From positions 1 to 64,000 of the forward strand of contig NZ_JAEULP010000068.1 in assembly GCF_016792905.1 (NCBI RefSeq): a DNA stretch of 64,000 bases, in the 5' to 3' direction. Both the position numbers and the translations under genes were made by a program. The notes under the pieces were generated by a model. That model had not been told where the DNA came from and did not search any database. It was given only the letters and a program-made list of their open reading frames with translations. This document shows positions 18,860 to 27,168 of the stretch, one piece after another (position 1 is the first letter of the stretch; each line of letters begins with the position of its first letter). The stretch comes from Tabrizicola sp. Lineage in GTDB: Bacteria; Pseudomonadota; Alphaproteobacteria; Rhodobacterales; Rhodobacteraceae.

Positions 18860-19894
18860 TCAGGTGGGGGAAGCGGGCGGGCCGCCGTCCGGCATCTGCC
18901 CGACGTGGAACGTCGGGTTCCGCCGCAGTTTGTTGCGGATAATGTAGGCAAGGTTCAGCGCGCTGCCGATCATTCCGATCGGCAGGCCGCGCAGGCTGGG
19001 GTTGCGGGGCAGAAGGCGAAGCATCGTGCGGGCCAGCGCACCATCATTGGAAATCCAGGCCGTCTGGCCAGGGGGCATGTCGGCGCTGTGCGCCTTGGCC
19101 CATTGCCGGTGCAGGCTGAGCTGGCTTAGCAGCGACAGCGCTTCGGGAGAGCCGGGGGTGTAGCGCCAGGTCTTGCGGCCCTGCGCATGGACGAAGCGCG
19201 GTTCGCCGTTGCGCAGCGTGGCAAGGCGCTGGAACAGGCCGAAGTCGCCCGGCAGCATGTCATGGGCGATGTCACGGCCAGTTTGCAGCGGAGTGACCGG
19301 AACCTGCGCGAAGTCGGTTCCGCCCAGAAGACCGCCCAGGACGTCCTGGTCCCCCGTGATGAAGCGCGGGTCAGCGGTCTGGTAGAGGTCCGAGCGCAGC
19401 AGGGATTTCCAGCGCTCCAAGAGCGGCTGGTGCCGCGCGGTGACGCTGACGACGCAAGAGTTGACGGTGTAGCCCAGTTCGCGCGCGATGGGCTGGCCGA
19501 TGGCGATGGTGCGGCCGCCGGTGCCGGCGTGACGGCTGCGAAAGCCTTCCTGAGCCACAAGGATCGTGTCATCGGAAAGGTAGCGGAAATAGCCCGAGAG
19601 ATCGGCTGTCACCATCAGGTCGGCGTCCAGCCAGGTGATGCGCCGGATGTCGCGGGCAAGCATCTGTTCAAGGAGGTACGGCTTGATGTTCCAGAACGTG
19701 TCCTCGGCCCACAGGTCTTGGTGCAGGACGACGTTCGGTTGTCGGCCCAGCCAATCGAGAGCTGTCGAGCCAAGGTTGCGCGCCGGCAGGTGCAGGCGGG
19801 ACCCCGGGCAATTGCGCCCCAGGCTGACGGCCAGCAGTATCAGTGCCGGCAGGTCCTGCTCGCGATCCTCGAAGGTGAGGAAGTCCATCTGCAC
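18860..19894 (-). CDS. glycosyltransferase-like protein (GT8-type fold)
   Basis: The 344-aa protein has no signal peptide and a nucleotide-diphospho-sugar-transferase look: [20 protein letters not shown], then [20 protein letters not shown], where D90-A-D92 is the expected DxD metal motif, followed by [11 protein letters not shown]. The ATG at 19892-19894 is followed by another at 19886-19888. It is inserted between sucC and sucD with 33-bp and 21-bp gaps, so it is probably in the same transcript. Substrate unknown. Confidence 0.7.
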   Translation of the reverse strand: MQMDFLTFEDREQDLPALILLAVSLGRNCPGSRLHLPARNLGSTALDWLGRQPNVVLHQDLWAEDTFWNIKPYLLEQMLARDIRRITWLDADLMVTADLSGYFRYLSDDTILVAQEGFRSRHAGTGGRTIAIGQPIARELGYTVNSCVVSVTARHQPLLERWKSLLRSDLYQTADPRFITGDQDVLGGLLGGTDFAQVPVTPLQTGRDIAHDMLPGDFGLFQRLATLRNGEPRFVHAQGRKTWRYTPGSPEALSLLSQLSLHRQWAKAHSADMPPGQTAWISNDGALARTMLRLLPRNPSLRGLPIGMIGSALNLAYIIRNKLRRNPTFHVGQMPDGGPPASPT

Positions 19895-19927
19895 CGGGCT
19901 CCTTTGCGTGTCAGCCGACTGTCGGTC

Positions 19928-21121
19928 TTACCCCTTCACCGCCTTCACGATCTTCTCGGCCCCGTCCTTCAGGTCGTCGGCCGCGATGACGTTCAGGCCC
20001 GACTTGCGGATGATGTCCTTGCCAAGCTCGACGTTCGTCCCTTCCAGCCGCACCACCAGCGGGACCTTGAGGCCGACTTCCTTCACCGCGGCGATCACGC
20101 CTTCGGCGATGATGTCGCAGCGCATGATGCCGCCGAAGATGTTGACGAGGATGCCCTTCACCTGCGGGTCGGAGGTGATGATCTTGAAGGCTTCCGTAAC
20201 CTTCTCCTTCGTCGCGCCGCCGCCCACGTCGAGGAAGTTGGCCGGTTCGGCGCCGTAGAGCTTGATGATGTCCATCGTGGCCATCGCAAGGCCCGCGCCG
20301 TTGACCATGCAGCCGATCTCACCATCCAGCGCGATGTAGTTCAGGTCGAATTTCGAGGCGGCGAGTTCCTTCGGGTCTTCCTCGGTCTCGTCGCGGAGGG
20401 CGGCGATGTCGGGGTGGCGGTAGATCGCGTTGCCGTCGAAGCCCATCTTGGCGTCCAGAAGGCGGAGGGTGCCGTCCTTGAGCAGACAGAAGGGGTTGAT
20501 CTCCAGCATGTCCATGTCCTTGTCGAGGAACAGCTGGTAGAGCTTCTTCACGATCCCCACGCATTGCTTGACCTGCCCGCCGGAGAGGCCGAGGGCGAAG
20601 GCGACGCGGCGGCCGTGGAAATCCTGCAGGCCGGTGGCGGGGTCGATGGTGAAGGTGTGGATCTTCTCGGGCGTGTCATGCGCCACGTCCTCGATACTCA
20701 TCCCGCCTTCGGTGGAGGCGACGATGGAGATGCGGCTGGTCTGCCGGTCGATCAGGAAGGCGAGGTAGAACTCGCGCTCGATGTCCGAGCCGTCCTCGAT
20801 GTAGATGCGGTTGACCTGCTTGCCTGCCGGCCCGGTCTGGATGGTGACAAGGGTGCGGCCCAGCATCTGGCGGGCGAATTCGGCGGCCTCGCCCACGCTG
20901 CGGGCAAGGCGGACGCCGCCCTTTTCCCCGGCCTCGGGTTCCTTGAAATGGCCCTTGCCGCGGCCCCCGGCGTGGATCTGCGACTTCACCACCCAGAGCG
21001 GGCCGTCAAGCTCGCCCGCGGCGGTCTTGGCGTCCTCGGCCTTCAGGACCACGCGGCCGTCACTGACCGGGATGCCGTAGCTGCGCAGAAGCTCTTTCGC
21101 CTGGTATTCGTGGATGTTCAT
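19928..21121 (-). CDS. sucC: succinyl-CoA synthetase beta subunit
   Basis: An ATP-grasp subunit that binds nucleotide and succinate. I chose ATG 21119-21121 because the protein then begins [20 protein letters not shown], the normal N-terminus; longer in-frame reading upstream is not SucC-like. At 397 aa it is full length and contains the [13 protein letters not shown] nucleotide loop and [17 protein letters not shown]. It is the first gene of the block. Three TGTGATCACA-type palindromes lie 118-169 bp upstream. Confidence 0.97.
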   Translation of the reverse strand: MNIHEYQAKELLRSYGIPVSDGRVVLKAEDAKTAAGELDGPLWVVKSQIHAGGRGKGHFKEPEAGEKGGVRLARSVGEAAEFARQMLGRTLVTIQTGPAGKQVNRIYIEDGSDIEREFYLAFLIDRQTSRISIVASTEGGMSIEDVAHDTPEKIHTFTIDPATGLQDFHGRRVAFALGLSGGQVKQCVGIVKKLYQLFLDKDMDMLEINPFCLLKDGTLRLLDAKMGFDGNAIYRHPDIAALRDETEEDPKELAASKFDLNYIALDGEIGCMVNGAGLAMATMDIIKLYGAEPANFLDVGGGATKEKVTEAFKIITSDPQVKGILVNIFGGIMRCDIIAEGVIAAVKEVGLKVPLVVRLEGTNVELGKDIIRKSGLNVIAADDLKDGAEKIVKAVKG

Positions 21122-21238
21122 GGGGCGCCCCTTGGGTATCACGGTCGGGAAGTGGTCAGGGGCGTTCTGGCATGGGTTCGTTTCCGATCCAAACGGCAAA
21201 TGCCTGTAATGCGGGCGAAATGCCGGGAAAATGAACGA

Positions 21239-21290
21239 TGTGATCACATTTCTGAAACGTGTGATCACACGATGGAAAAGCGTGATCACA
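21239..21290. promoter_or_regulatory. three TGTGATCACA palindromes at exact 21-bp spacing
   Basis: TGTGATCACA occurs at 21239-21248 and 21260-21269, and CGTGATCACA at 21281-21290, so starts are 21 bp apart both times, two helical turns. The array lies between sucC (minus) and the class III aminotransferase (plus). Same-face spacing of three operators suggests cooperative binding of one regulator. I cannot assign the protein; the sequence lacks the six-base spacer of a CRP site. Confidence 0.7.
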
Positions 21291-21395
21291 TGGTGGCGGT
21301 AACGCCAGATCAGGGCGCGAATCACCGGCGGCATGGCCAGATTGACAAGGATCGGGGCGCTTGCGAAGGCTGGGCGGCAAACAGAGGAGGCCCTC

Positions 21396-22724
21396 ATGCC
21401 GCGCCCAAGCGCCAACGACATCACGCAAGAAACCCTGCCGAAGATCAGCCATGGTCGCGGCGTTTACCTGTGGGATGTATCGGGGCGACAATACATCGAC
21501 GGCTCGGGCGGGCCTGCGGTGTTCTCCATCGGGCATGGCGACCCACGGGTGAACGCGGCGGTGGCGCGGCAGATGGAGAAGGTGGCCTATGGCTACCGTT
21601 ACCTGTTCACCACCGATCCGCTGGAGGAGATGAGTGCGATCATCTGCAAGGCCACGGGGCTGGCGGACATGGTCTATACGACCAGCGGCTCCGAGGCGGT
21701 GGAAAGCGCGGTGAAGATCGCTTTGCAGTACCATTTTGACCGGGGCGAGCCAGGGCGGGTGAAGTTCATCGCGCGGCAGCGGTCCTGGCATGGCAACACG
21801 CTGATGGCAACGGCGCTGTCGGGGTTCGAGGACCGGCAGCGGGCGTTCGCCGGGGCCCTGCCGGTGGTGGGCCGGGTGAGCGCGGCGAATACCTACCGGC
21901 TGCCCGAGGGCGTCACGCGGGAGAAGCTCGTCGCGCATCTGGCGGCGGAGCTGGAATCAGAGATCCTGCGGCTGGGGCCGGAGACGGTGGCGGGCTTCCT
22001 CTTCGAGCCGGTCGTCGGGGCGGCGGGCGGGGCTTTGCCTGCGCCGGAGGGCTACGCCAAGGCCGTGGCCGAGGTCTGCCGCCGTCACGGGGTGCTGGTG
22101 ATTTGCGACGAGGTGATGTGCGGCTCGGGCCGGACCGGGGTCTGGCGGGCCTCGGAAGAGGACGGGATCACGGCGGATATCATCACGGTGGCGAAGTCCT
22201 TGTCGGGGGGCTATCTGCCTTTGGGGGCGGCGGTCTACACGAAAGGCATCGCCGATGTTATGGCGGCAGGCCATGGCGGACCGCTGACGGGGCACACCTA
22301 TACCGGACACACGGCCTGTCTGGCGGCCGGGGTGGCGGTGCAGAAGATCGTGGAGGAAGAAGGTTTGCTGGCGCGCATCCGGGACAAGGGGCCGCGCTGG
22401 CGGTCGGACCTGCGGGCGCGGATGGCACATCTGCCGCAGGTCGGCGACGTGCGGGGCCGGGGGTTCTTCATCGGGGTGGAGCTGGTGGCGGACCCGGAGA
22501 CGAAGGCTCCGTTCGCGGCGTCGCTGGGGGTGAACGGGCGCATCCGGGCCGAGGCGCTGCGGCGCGGGCTGATCTGTTACCCCTCGGGCGGCCATGTCGA
22601 CGGGGCGGCGGGGGATACGGTGATCCTCGCGCCGCCGTTCAATGCAAGCGACGCCGAGCTGGACGAGATCGCCGACAAATTGGTCGCGACGCTGGAGACG
22701 GTGCTGGCGGGGCTGCCGAGCTGA
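21396..22724 (+). CDS. class III PLP aminotransferase
   Basis: The ATG at 21396 has GAGGAGG six bases upstream; a longer frame from 21333 lacks such a site. The 442-aa protein has the class III layout: [14 protein letters not shown] phosphate-binding region, EPVVGAAGG, the PLP-interacting Asp in [16 protein letters not shown] (D238), and the Schiff-base Lys in [12 protein letters not shown] (K267). Class III enzymes include omega-amino-acid:pyruvate aminotransferases, glutamate-1-semialdehyde mutase relatives and others; the substrate is not clear. It is divergent from the suc block and shares the palindrome array. Confidence 0.85.
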   Translation: MPRPSANDITQETLPKISHGRGVYLWDVSGRQYIDGSGGPAVFSIGHGDPRVNAAVARQMEKVAYGYRYLFTTDPLEEMSAIICKATGLADMVYTTSGSEAVESAVKIALQYHFDRGEPGRVKFIARQRSWHGNTLMATALSGFEDRQRAFAGALPVVGRVSAANTYRLPEGVTREKLVAHLAAELESEILRLGPETVAGFLFEPVVGAAGGALPAPEGYAKAVAEVCRRHGVLVICDEVMCGSGRTGVWRASEEDGITADIITVAKSLSGGYLPLGAAVYTKGIADVMAAGHGGPLTGHTYTGHTACLAAGVAVQKIVEEEGLLARIRDKGPRWRSDLRARMAHLPQVGDVRGRGFFIGVELVADPETKAPFAASLGVNGRIRAEALRRGLICYPSGGHVDGAAGDTVILAPPFNASDAELDEIADKLVATLETVLAGLPS

Positions 22725-22727
22725 GCG

Positions 22728-22794
22728 CCGGAAACTTGGAAGTTTCCGGACCGGAGCCTTTTAAGGCTCCGGAACGATTTCTTCGAAGAAATCG
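22728..22794. terminator. three consecutive perfect hairpins
   Basis: Three near-adjacent palindromes follow the aminotransferase stop: 22728-22749 (CCGGAAACTT arms), 22751-22772 (CCGGAGCCTT arms) and 22775-22794 (CGATTTCTTC arms, ATCG ends). The genes on either side converge here, so they can serve as a two-way terminator. None has a clear T run. Confidence 0.75.
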
Positions 22795-22802
22795 ATGGCC
22801 CG

Positions 22803-23984
22803 TCAGTTCAGGAACACGGCGAAGAGCATGGCGTCGCCCTGGACGAAATCCTCGAAGTCGCGCCAGGACTGCATGCTCATCTGGGGGCCCTTCTCGGCGT
22901 AGGGCAACAGGCCCTCGCCCTGGATCCAGGTGATCAGATCGACGGGCGGCGGGTTGTCGAAGGCCTTCTTCAGGTTGATCCCGGCCTCGGCCCCGAAGCG
23001 CCAGTGCGGGATCAGGACTTCGCCTTTCAGGAGCTTCTCGGCATCGGCCAGCACGGCCTGCCAGCGGTCGCCGGTGCCGGGCGGCATGGTCAGCCCGAGG
23101 CCGGAGACCTGATGATCGTTCGGGACCCATTCACCGGTGTTGTCGGTCTCCAGCGCGACTAGGGTCCAGAAGCGGCGGTTCTCCTCGATCATCGACAGGA
23201 AATGGCCATAGGCGTCCTGCGCCAGCGCCTTGTCGGGGGTGTTCGAGAGGGCGTGGAGGACCATTGCTGCGCGGTCGACCTGACGGCCGAACATCATGTC
23301 CATCGCGTTGTTGGGCGGCGTCGTGCCCCAGAGGGCGTAGATCGCCTTGGACGAGTCGAGGACGCGCTGGATCGCGGGTTCCGGGTCGTAGGCCAGAGCG
23401 GTCGAGGCGAAGCCGGAGAGGAAATGGGTGTAGGCGGAGAGCCAGGCGGCGTCGGCGGTGTCGAAGGTGATGACCGGGTCTTCGACCTGAACGCCGGATC
23501 TGCGACCGCCACCGAGGGCCATGCCGGTGACTTCGGCCAGGCCTTCGCCGGGCTCGCGGCTGCCGTTCGCGTTGATGTCGAACCAGAGGTCGGCGACGCG
23601 GATGGGGAGCTGGAAGGGCTTGTCGCCGAGTTGGGCGAGGGCCTCGCGCGAGGCGTCCATATCGGCGTCGAGGTTCTTGATCAGGGCGGTGAAATCGGCG
23701 GCCTGGAAGGGGATGGCGTTCGGGTTTTCCGGGATGGGGAGGCGGAGGATCGGAAGCTCGGACCAGTCGGCCTTGACCCCTGTCTGCCAGCGGAGTTGCA
23801 GGGCCTCTTCGATGCCGCCGAGGAAGCGGAGGCCCGCAAGGGCGAAGAGGTCTTCGTTGCTGGGCGAGGGGAGGGCGGCGAGACGGGCTTCGGTGGGCGC
23901 GAGGCCGGTGCGGGCGATTTCCTCGGAGAGGGTTTCGGCCGAGAGGGGGGTGGCGAGGAGAAGGGCGAGGGCGAGGGTGCGCAT
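22803..23984 (-). CDS. exported protein with an EF-hand-type calcium loop
   Basis: The 393-aa protein begins MRTLALALLLATPLSAETL, a signal peptide, so it is probably periplasmic. A twelve-residue loop DINANGSREPGE (136-147) has acidic/Asn ligands at positions 1, 3, 5, 9 and 12, the pattern of an EF-hand. The rest is mainly alpha-helical, with a conserved-looking region around NNAMDMMFGRQVDRAAM. I do not recognise the family; it lacks the GxHxxE motif of imelysins. The ATG has a GGAGA site. Confidence 0.7.
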   Translation of the reverse strand: MRTLALALLLATPLSAETLSEEIARTGLAPTEARLAALPSPSNEDLFALAGLRFLGGIEEALQLRWQTGVKADWSELPILRLPIPENPNAIPFQAADFTALIKNLDADMDASREALAQLGDKPFQLPIRVADLWFDINANGSREPGEGLAEVTGMALGGGRRSGVQVEDPVITFDTADAAWLSAYTHFLSGFASTALAYDPEPAIQRVLDSSKAIYALWGTTPPNNAMDMMFGRQVDRAAMVLHALSNTPDKALAQDAYGHFLSMIEENRRFWTLVALETDNTGEWVPNDHQVSGLGLTMPPGTGDRWQAVLADAEKLLKGEVLIPHWRFGAEAGINLKKAFDNPPPVDLITWIQGEGLLPYAEKGPQMSMQSWRDFEDFVQGDAMLFAVFLN

Positions 23985-24048
23985 GGGGGTCTCCTTTGTT
24001 CAGGAGAGTGTGGGGGGCCGTGGGTGACTGCGCAAGGTGGGGAAGGCC

Positions 24049-24699
24049 TCAGGTGGCGGACCAGAGGACCTGACCGCGGGGGAGGAGTGTGGGGAGGCGG
24101 GTGGCGATGAAGCCTGCAGCTTCGATCGCGGTCGCCACCTGGGATTCCGGGACATGGTAGGGCGGGCGGTCGGGGTGGGTGACGACGCCGTCGGGTTGGC
24201 GGGTGGGGCCGGGGGCGTCGGAGAGGAATGTGGTGAAGAGGGCGGCGCGGAGGCTCGGGAAGCGGCGGAGGTTTGTCAGGGCGGCTTGCAGGGCGGAATG
24301 GGGCAGGTGGGTGAAGACGCCGAAGGCGATGGCCAGCGTGATGGTGTCGGGAATGCCGGGGAAGGCGAAGGTGGCGTCCTCGACCAGATGGTCTTCGGGG
24401 AGTTGGGTGGGGTCGGGGAGTTCGGTGAGGCGACCGTGCCGCATCAGGGCGAGGGAGGCGTCGGTGCCCCAGTAGTGGCCGGGGCGAAGAAAGGGGACGG
24501 CCTTGTGGCCGAGACGGAGGGCGCCGCAGCCGATGTCGAGGACGTGGTCCTCGGGCGTCATTCCGGCGGCTGTCAGGGCGGCCATCTGGGCGCGGCCCGT
24601 CTCGTCCCAGCGGCCGCCGACGATGTCGCGGTGGCGGCCCTTCGCGATGGCGTCGTCATAGAAGCCGGGGGCGAGGTAGGGAGAGGCGAGGCGGGTCAG
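24049..24699 (-). CDS. class I SAM-dependent methyltransferase, probable CTG start
   Basis: The domain DHVLDIGCGALRLGHKAVPFL with YWGTDASLAL is a SAM-binding Rossmann motif, followed by AFGVFTHLPHSALQAAL. No ATG, GTG or TTG is available in frame between the domain and the upstream gene; the frame continues back through the upstream 54-aa gene without a start. The CTG at 24697-24699 overlaps the stop of that gene as CTGA and has AAGGA eight bases upstream, so I propose CTG as start, giving 216 aa. Alternatives are a start further upstream that would be almost wholly shadow sequence, or a frameshift. The substrate is unknown. Confidence 0.6.
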   Translation of the reverse strand: MTRLASPYLAPGFYDDAIAKGRHRDIVGGRWDETGRAQMAALTAAGMTPEDHVLDIGCGALRLGHKAVPFLRPGHYWGTDASLALMRHGRLTELPDPTQLPEDHLVEDATFAFPGIPDTITLAIAFGVFTHLPHSALQAALTNLRRFPSLRAALFTTFLSDAPGPTRQPDGVVTHPDRPPYHVPESQVATAIEAAGFIATRLPTLLPRGQVLWSAT

Positions 24700-24860
24700 G
24701 CCTTCGGGTCCTTCTTGGCGGCGGCCTTCATGCGGGCGAGGAGGTCTTCCTGGGACTCGCGGGGGGGCTTGACCGACTTCGGGGCGCCCTTCTGGGCGTG
24801 GTCGGGGCCGCGAAGGGTGCTGCGGGCGCCCTTGGGGTTGCCGGATTTCGAGTAGTCCAT
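24696..24860 (-). CDS. small basic protein of 54 aa, coupled to the methyltransferase
   Basis: It starts at ATG 24858-24860 with GGAGG eight bases upstream and reads MDYSKSGNPKGARSTLRGPD, then SVKPPRESQEDLLARMKAAA. It is strongly basic and hydrophilic with a helical C-terminal half. I recall similar short proteins in Rhodobacterales but no assigned function. It overlaps the methyltransferase start by four bases (CTGA), so one ribosome could re-start on the next gene. Confidence 0.6.
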   Translation of the reverse strand: MDYSKSGNPKGARSTLRGPDHAQKGAPKSVKPPRESQEDLLARMKAAAKKDPKA

Positions 24861-25030
24861 CGGGAGGCCTCCGGGGGATGGTGTGGCCCTTGGGGATGCC
24901 GGATTCGGGGGGCGGGGGCAAGGGGGTGTGGGAGTGTCCACGGTGGACAGTTTTTTCGAGTGAGCTATTTCAAGGGGTTGGTCGCGGACGTTAGGGTAAT
25001 GTTAAGGTTTGTGACCCGGGAGTTCGGGTC

Positions 25031-25082
25031 CGGCCCCCCCACCCCATCCCTCCCCCACGAGGGGGAGGGAGGCGCTTTGCCG
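25031..25082 (+). repeat. dispersed repeat, copy C
   Basis: The block shares CCCCCACGAGGGGGAGGG and GGCGCTTTGC with copies A and B near 10.7-11.1 kb, in the same orientation, but is shorter. Confidence 0.75.
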
Positions 25083-25121
25083 GTGAGCGTGGTGCGGGGT
25101 TTGGGGCGGGGGAGACCGGGG

Positions 25122-25177
25122 TAGGGTGGGTGGCAACCCAACGATGACGCGGCGGCGGTGGGTTGCCACCCACCCTG
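25122..25177. repeat. long inverted repeat, 19-bp arms
   Basis: Arm 25122-25140 (TAGGGTGGGTGGCAACCCA) and arm 25159-25177 are complementary in 18 of 19 positions with an 18-base loop. It resembles the short intergenic palindromes common in this genome. Confidence 0.75.
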
Positions 25178-25183
25178 CGGAGA

Positions 25184-25201
25184 GTCGGGGCGAGCCCCGA
25201 C
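25184..25201. terminator. hairpin directly after the DNA methyltransferase stop
   Basis: A 7-bp stem (GTCGGGG / CCCCGAC) with loop CGAG ends one base before the stop codon of the methyltransferase-nuclease gene. No T run follows. Confidence 0.5.
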
Positions 25202-26803
25202 CTACAGGTCGAGGGCGCCCTGGCGGTGGGGGGCTTCCTCACGCGCGGCGCGCTTGAAGGTGTCGTCGCGGCGGGCGGGGAGGTGGACGGCGCGTTCCCG
25301 CAAGGCCATCGCCTGTTCGACGGTGACGATTTGCAGGCGGGGGACGGGGGCGAAGCCGGGTTCCTCGTGCAGGCCCGCAGAGGCGGCCTCGGCGATCATG
25401 GGCTTGGTCGGCTCGGTCAGGGTCAGGAACACGCCGACCCCGGCGCGTTCGCGGTCGAGCACGCCCTTGAGGTCACGGATCATGCTGACGCCGATGTTCT
25501 CACCCGCCTTGACGCTGACGATGCCGAGCGTGGTGCCCTTGGCCCCGAAGTAGAGCCGCCCGTCAAGGCCGCGGTCCGCGCCCTTTTTCCCGAAGTTGCC
25601 GGGCTGGGCGGCGATGAGGGAGAGCGCCCATTTTTCGAACTCGTGGTATTTGCCACGGGCGGCGAGGTCGCGGGCGGCGTGAATATCCTGCGGGACGCCG
25701 TGGGTCTGGAACTGGACGGCCGGAAAGGCATCGCGCAGGCGCTTTTCGATCAGGCCGATGGCGAGGTGGGTGACGTCGATGCCGATCCATTGCCGCCCGA
25801 GCTTTTCCGCCGCATGGACGGTGGTGCCGCAGCCGCAGAACGGGTCGAGCACCACATCGCCGGGGTTGGAGGAGGCGTTGAGGATGCGTTCGAGGAGCGC
25901 GACGGGCTTCTGGGTGGGGTAGCCGAGACGTTCCTGGGCTTGGGAGTTGATTGGGAAGATGTCGGTCCACACCGAGGAAATTGGAGTGCCCTTCATTTCA
26001 TCGAGGTAGCGCTTGAAACGAGGCGCGCCGGACTTTGTGTAAACAAGTCGGCCCTCGTCATGCATCTGCTGCATGCGTTCCCGAGTCCACCTCCAGACCT
26101 TCGTTACTCCTTGCCATTCGTAGTTCAGGTTCGGTCGGTCGGGGTTTGGGTTGGTGCAGTCGCCGAGAGTGTATTGGCGTCCGGTGCCCTCTTCGATATT
26201 GCCGTAGTGGGACTTGATGTAGCTTTCTGAGTGGGGAAGAAACTGCGCGTTCCATATCGCGGGTTCGCCCTTGCGATAGAACAGAATTACGTCGTGCGAC
26301 GAAGAGAAGCGCGTGAAAGCATGCGCTTTTGTGTTGGTGCGTTGCCAGACTATTTCGTTCGTAAAAGCGTGCTTCCCGAACACCGCATCCAGCAGGATCT
26401 TCAGGTAGTGGCTCGCTGTCGGGTCGCAGTGCAGGTAGAGGCTGCCGGTCGGCTTCAGCACCCGGTGCAGCTCGATCAGGCGGGCAGCCATCATGGCAAG
26501 GTAGGCCATCATGTCGTTCTCGCCCAGAAAGCCGCGCATGGCGCGCAGCATCTCGGCGGCGGCGCTGTTGCCCGAGCGGAGGACATCGGCGAAGGCGGCT
26601 TCTGCGCTGTCGTTCCAGTGCCAGGTGTCGTCGAAGGCCTCGATCTGGGCGGCGCTGCCGGAACCGTCGGGGGCCTTGAAGAGGACGTTGTAGCCCGCGT
26701 TCGAGTTGAAGGGCGGGTCGAGGTAGATGAGGTCCACGGACTCGCTCGCGATGCTGTCACGCAGGACGGTGAGATTGTCGCCGTAGTGCAGGTGGTTGGG
26801 CAT
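25202..26803 (-). CDS. DNA methyltransferase fused to a PD-(D/E)XK-like nuclease domain
   Basis: The 533-aa protein has the beta-class order of an adenine or cytosine-N4 methyltransferase: catalytic motif LDPPFNSN near the N-terminus (D29-F32), a middle variable target-recognition part, then the SAM motif VVLDPFCGCGTTVH (D320 onward). After residue about 385 comes a domain with GADRGLDG (408-415) and VSVKAG (429-434), the spacing expected of a restriction-endonuclease catalytic core (D then E/V-x-K). This would make a single-chain restriction-modification enzyme. No separate restriction gene or specificity gene is adjacent. The C-terminal nuclease call is inference from motifs. Confidence 0.75.
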   Translation of the reverse strand: MPNHLHYGDNLTVLRDSIASESVDLIYLDPPFNSNAGYNVLFKAPDGSGSAAQIEAFDDTWHWNDSAEAAFADVLRSGNSAAAEMLRAMRGFLGENDMMAYLAMMAARLIELHRVLKPTGSLYLHCDPTASHYLKILLDAVFGKHAFTNEIVWQRTNTKAHAFTRFSSSHDVILFYRKGEPAIWNAQFLPHSESYIKSHYGNIEEGTGRQYTLGDCTNPNPDRPNLNYEWQGVTKVWRWTRERMQQMHDEGRLVYTKSGAPRFKRYLDEMKGTPISSVWTDIFPINSQAQERLGYPTQKPVALLERILNASSNPGDVVLDPFCGCGTTVHAAEKLGRQWIGIDVTHLAIGLIEKRLRDAFPAVQFQTHGVPQDIHAARDLAARGKYHEFEKWALSLIAAQPGNFGKKGADRGLDGRLYFGAKGTTLGIVSVKAGENIGVSMIRDLKGVLDRERAGVGVFLTLTEPTKPMIAEAASAGLHEEPGFAPVPRLQIVTVEQAMALRERAVHLPARRDDTFKRAAREEAPHRQGALDL

Positions 26804-27168
26804 CGGATCCCCTTCGCGCGCAGGATGGGGAATCCTATGCGGGGGGAAGGGTTAAGCGCAAGTGAACGGGTGGGGACGGTGGGCGGATTGCAGGGCCTGC
26901 GGAAAGGGGAGGTTCGGCGATCCGGCAGGCTCATGGATGCATGAATCTTTTTGACCTTTACGGAATCCGGTCCAAACCGCACCGTCATTGCAGGTTCACG
27001 ACGACAGGCGCTCCGGACGCCTCGGTCGTGGGGCTTGGCAACAATGAATGGCGGGACCGTGTCGGTCTGTCGGGCCGCGCGACGCTTCGCCGGGCGCGGA
27101 ACCGGCCCCCCTCGCATGAGGCGGAGGGGCCCGCCTCGCGAACGTCACCCACAACAAGGAGAAGTCAC
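26804..27168. other. 365-bp intergenic region with operator and leader hairpin
   Basis: It separates the DNA methyltransferase from the betaine transporter operon. It contains the TCATG-N4-CATGA block at 26931-26964, and a possible stem at 27104-27131 (GGCCCC / GGGGCC arms) between the operator and the TTG start. I see no gene in it. Confidence 0.6.
26931..26964 (+). promoter_or_regulatory. candidate LysR operator upstream of the betaine transporter
   Basis: TCATG (26931-26935), four bases, then CATGA (26940-26944) forms an inverted repeat and is followed by ATCTTTTTGACCTTTACGGA. The same 34 bp, with four mismatches, occurs at 33641-33674 upstream of the demethylase gene and over the start of its divergent LysR gene. 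Shared binding by that regulator is the simplest explanation. Confidence 0.65.

Larger units (their letters stand above)
24861..25201. other. 341-bp intergenic region with repeats and hairpins
   Basis: This gap separates the 54-aa gene from the DNA methyltransferase. It holds a third copy of the CACGAGGGGGAGGG repeat (25031-25082), a long inverted repeat (25122-25140 with 25159-25177, one mismatch), and a 7-bp GTCGGGG hairpin (25184-25201) right after the methyltransferase stop. I see no gene and no clear promoter. Confidence 0.7.

Noticed and set aside
21239-21290. CRP-type binding sites
   Set aside because: CRP sites need TGTGA and TCACA separated by six bases; here the halves touch directly.
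21239-21290. CRISPR array
   Set aside because: Three 10-bp palindromes at 21-bp steps are too short and too few, and there are no cas genes.
22803-23984. Imelysin-type iron-uptake protein
   Set aside because: The GxHxxE metal motif is not present.
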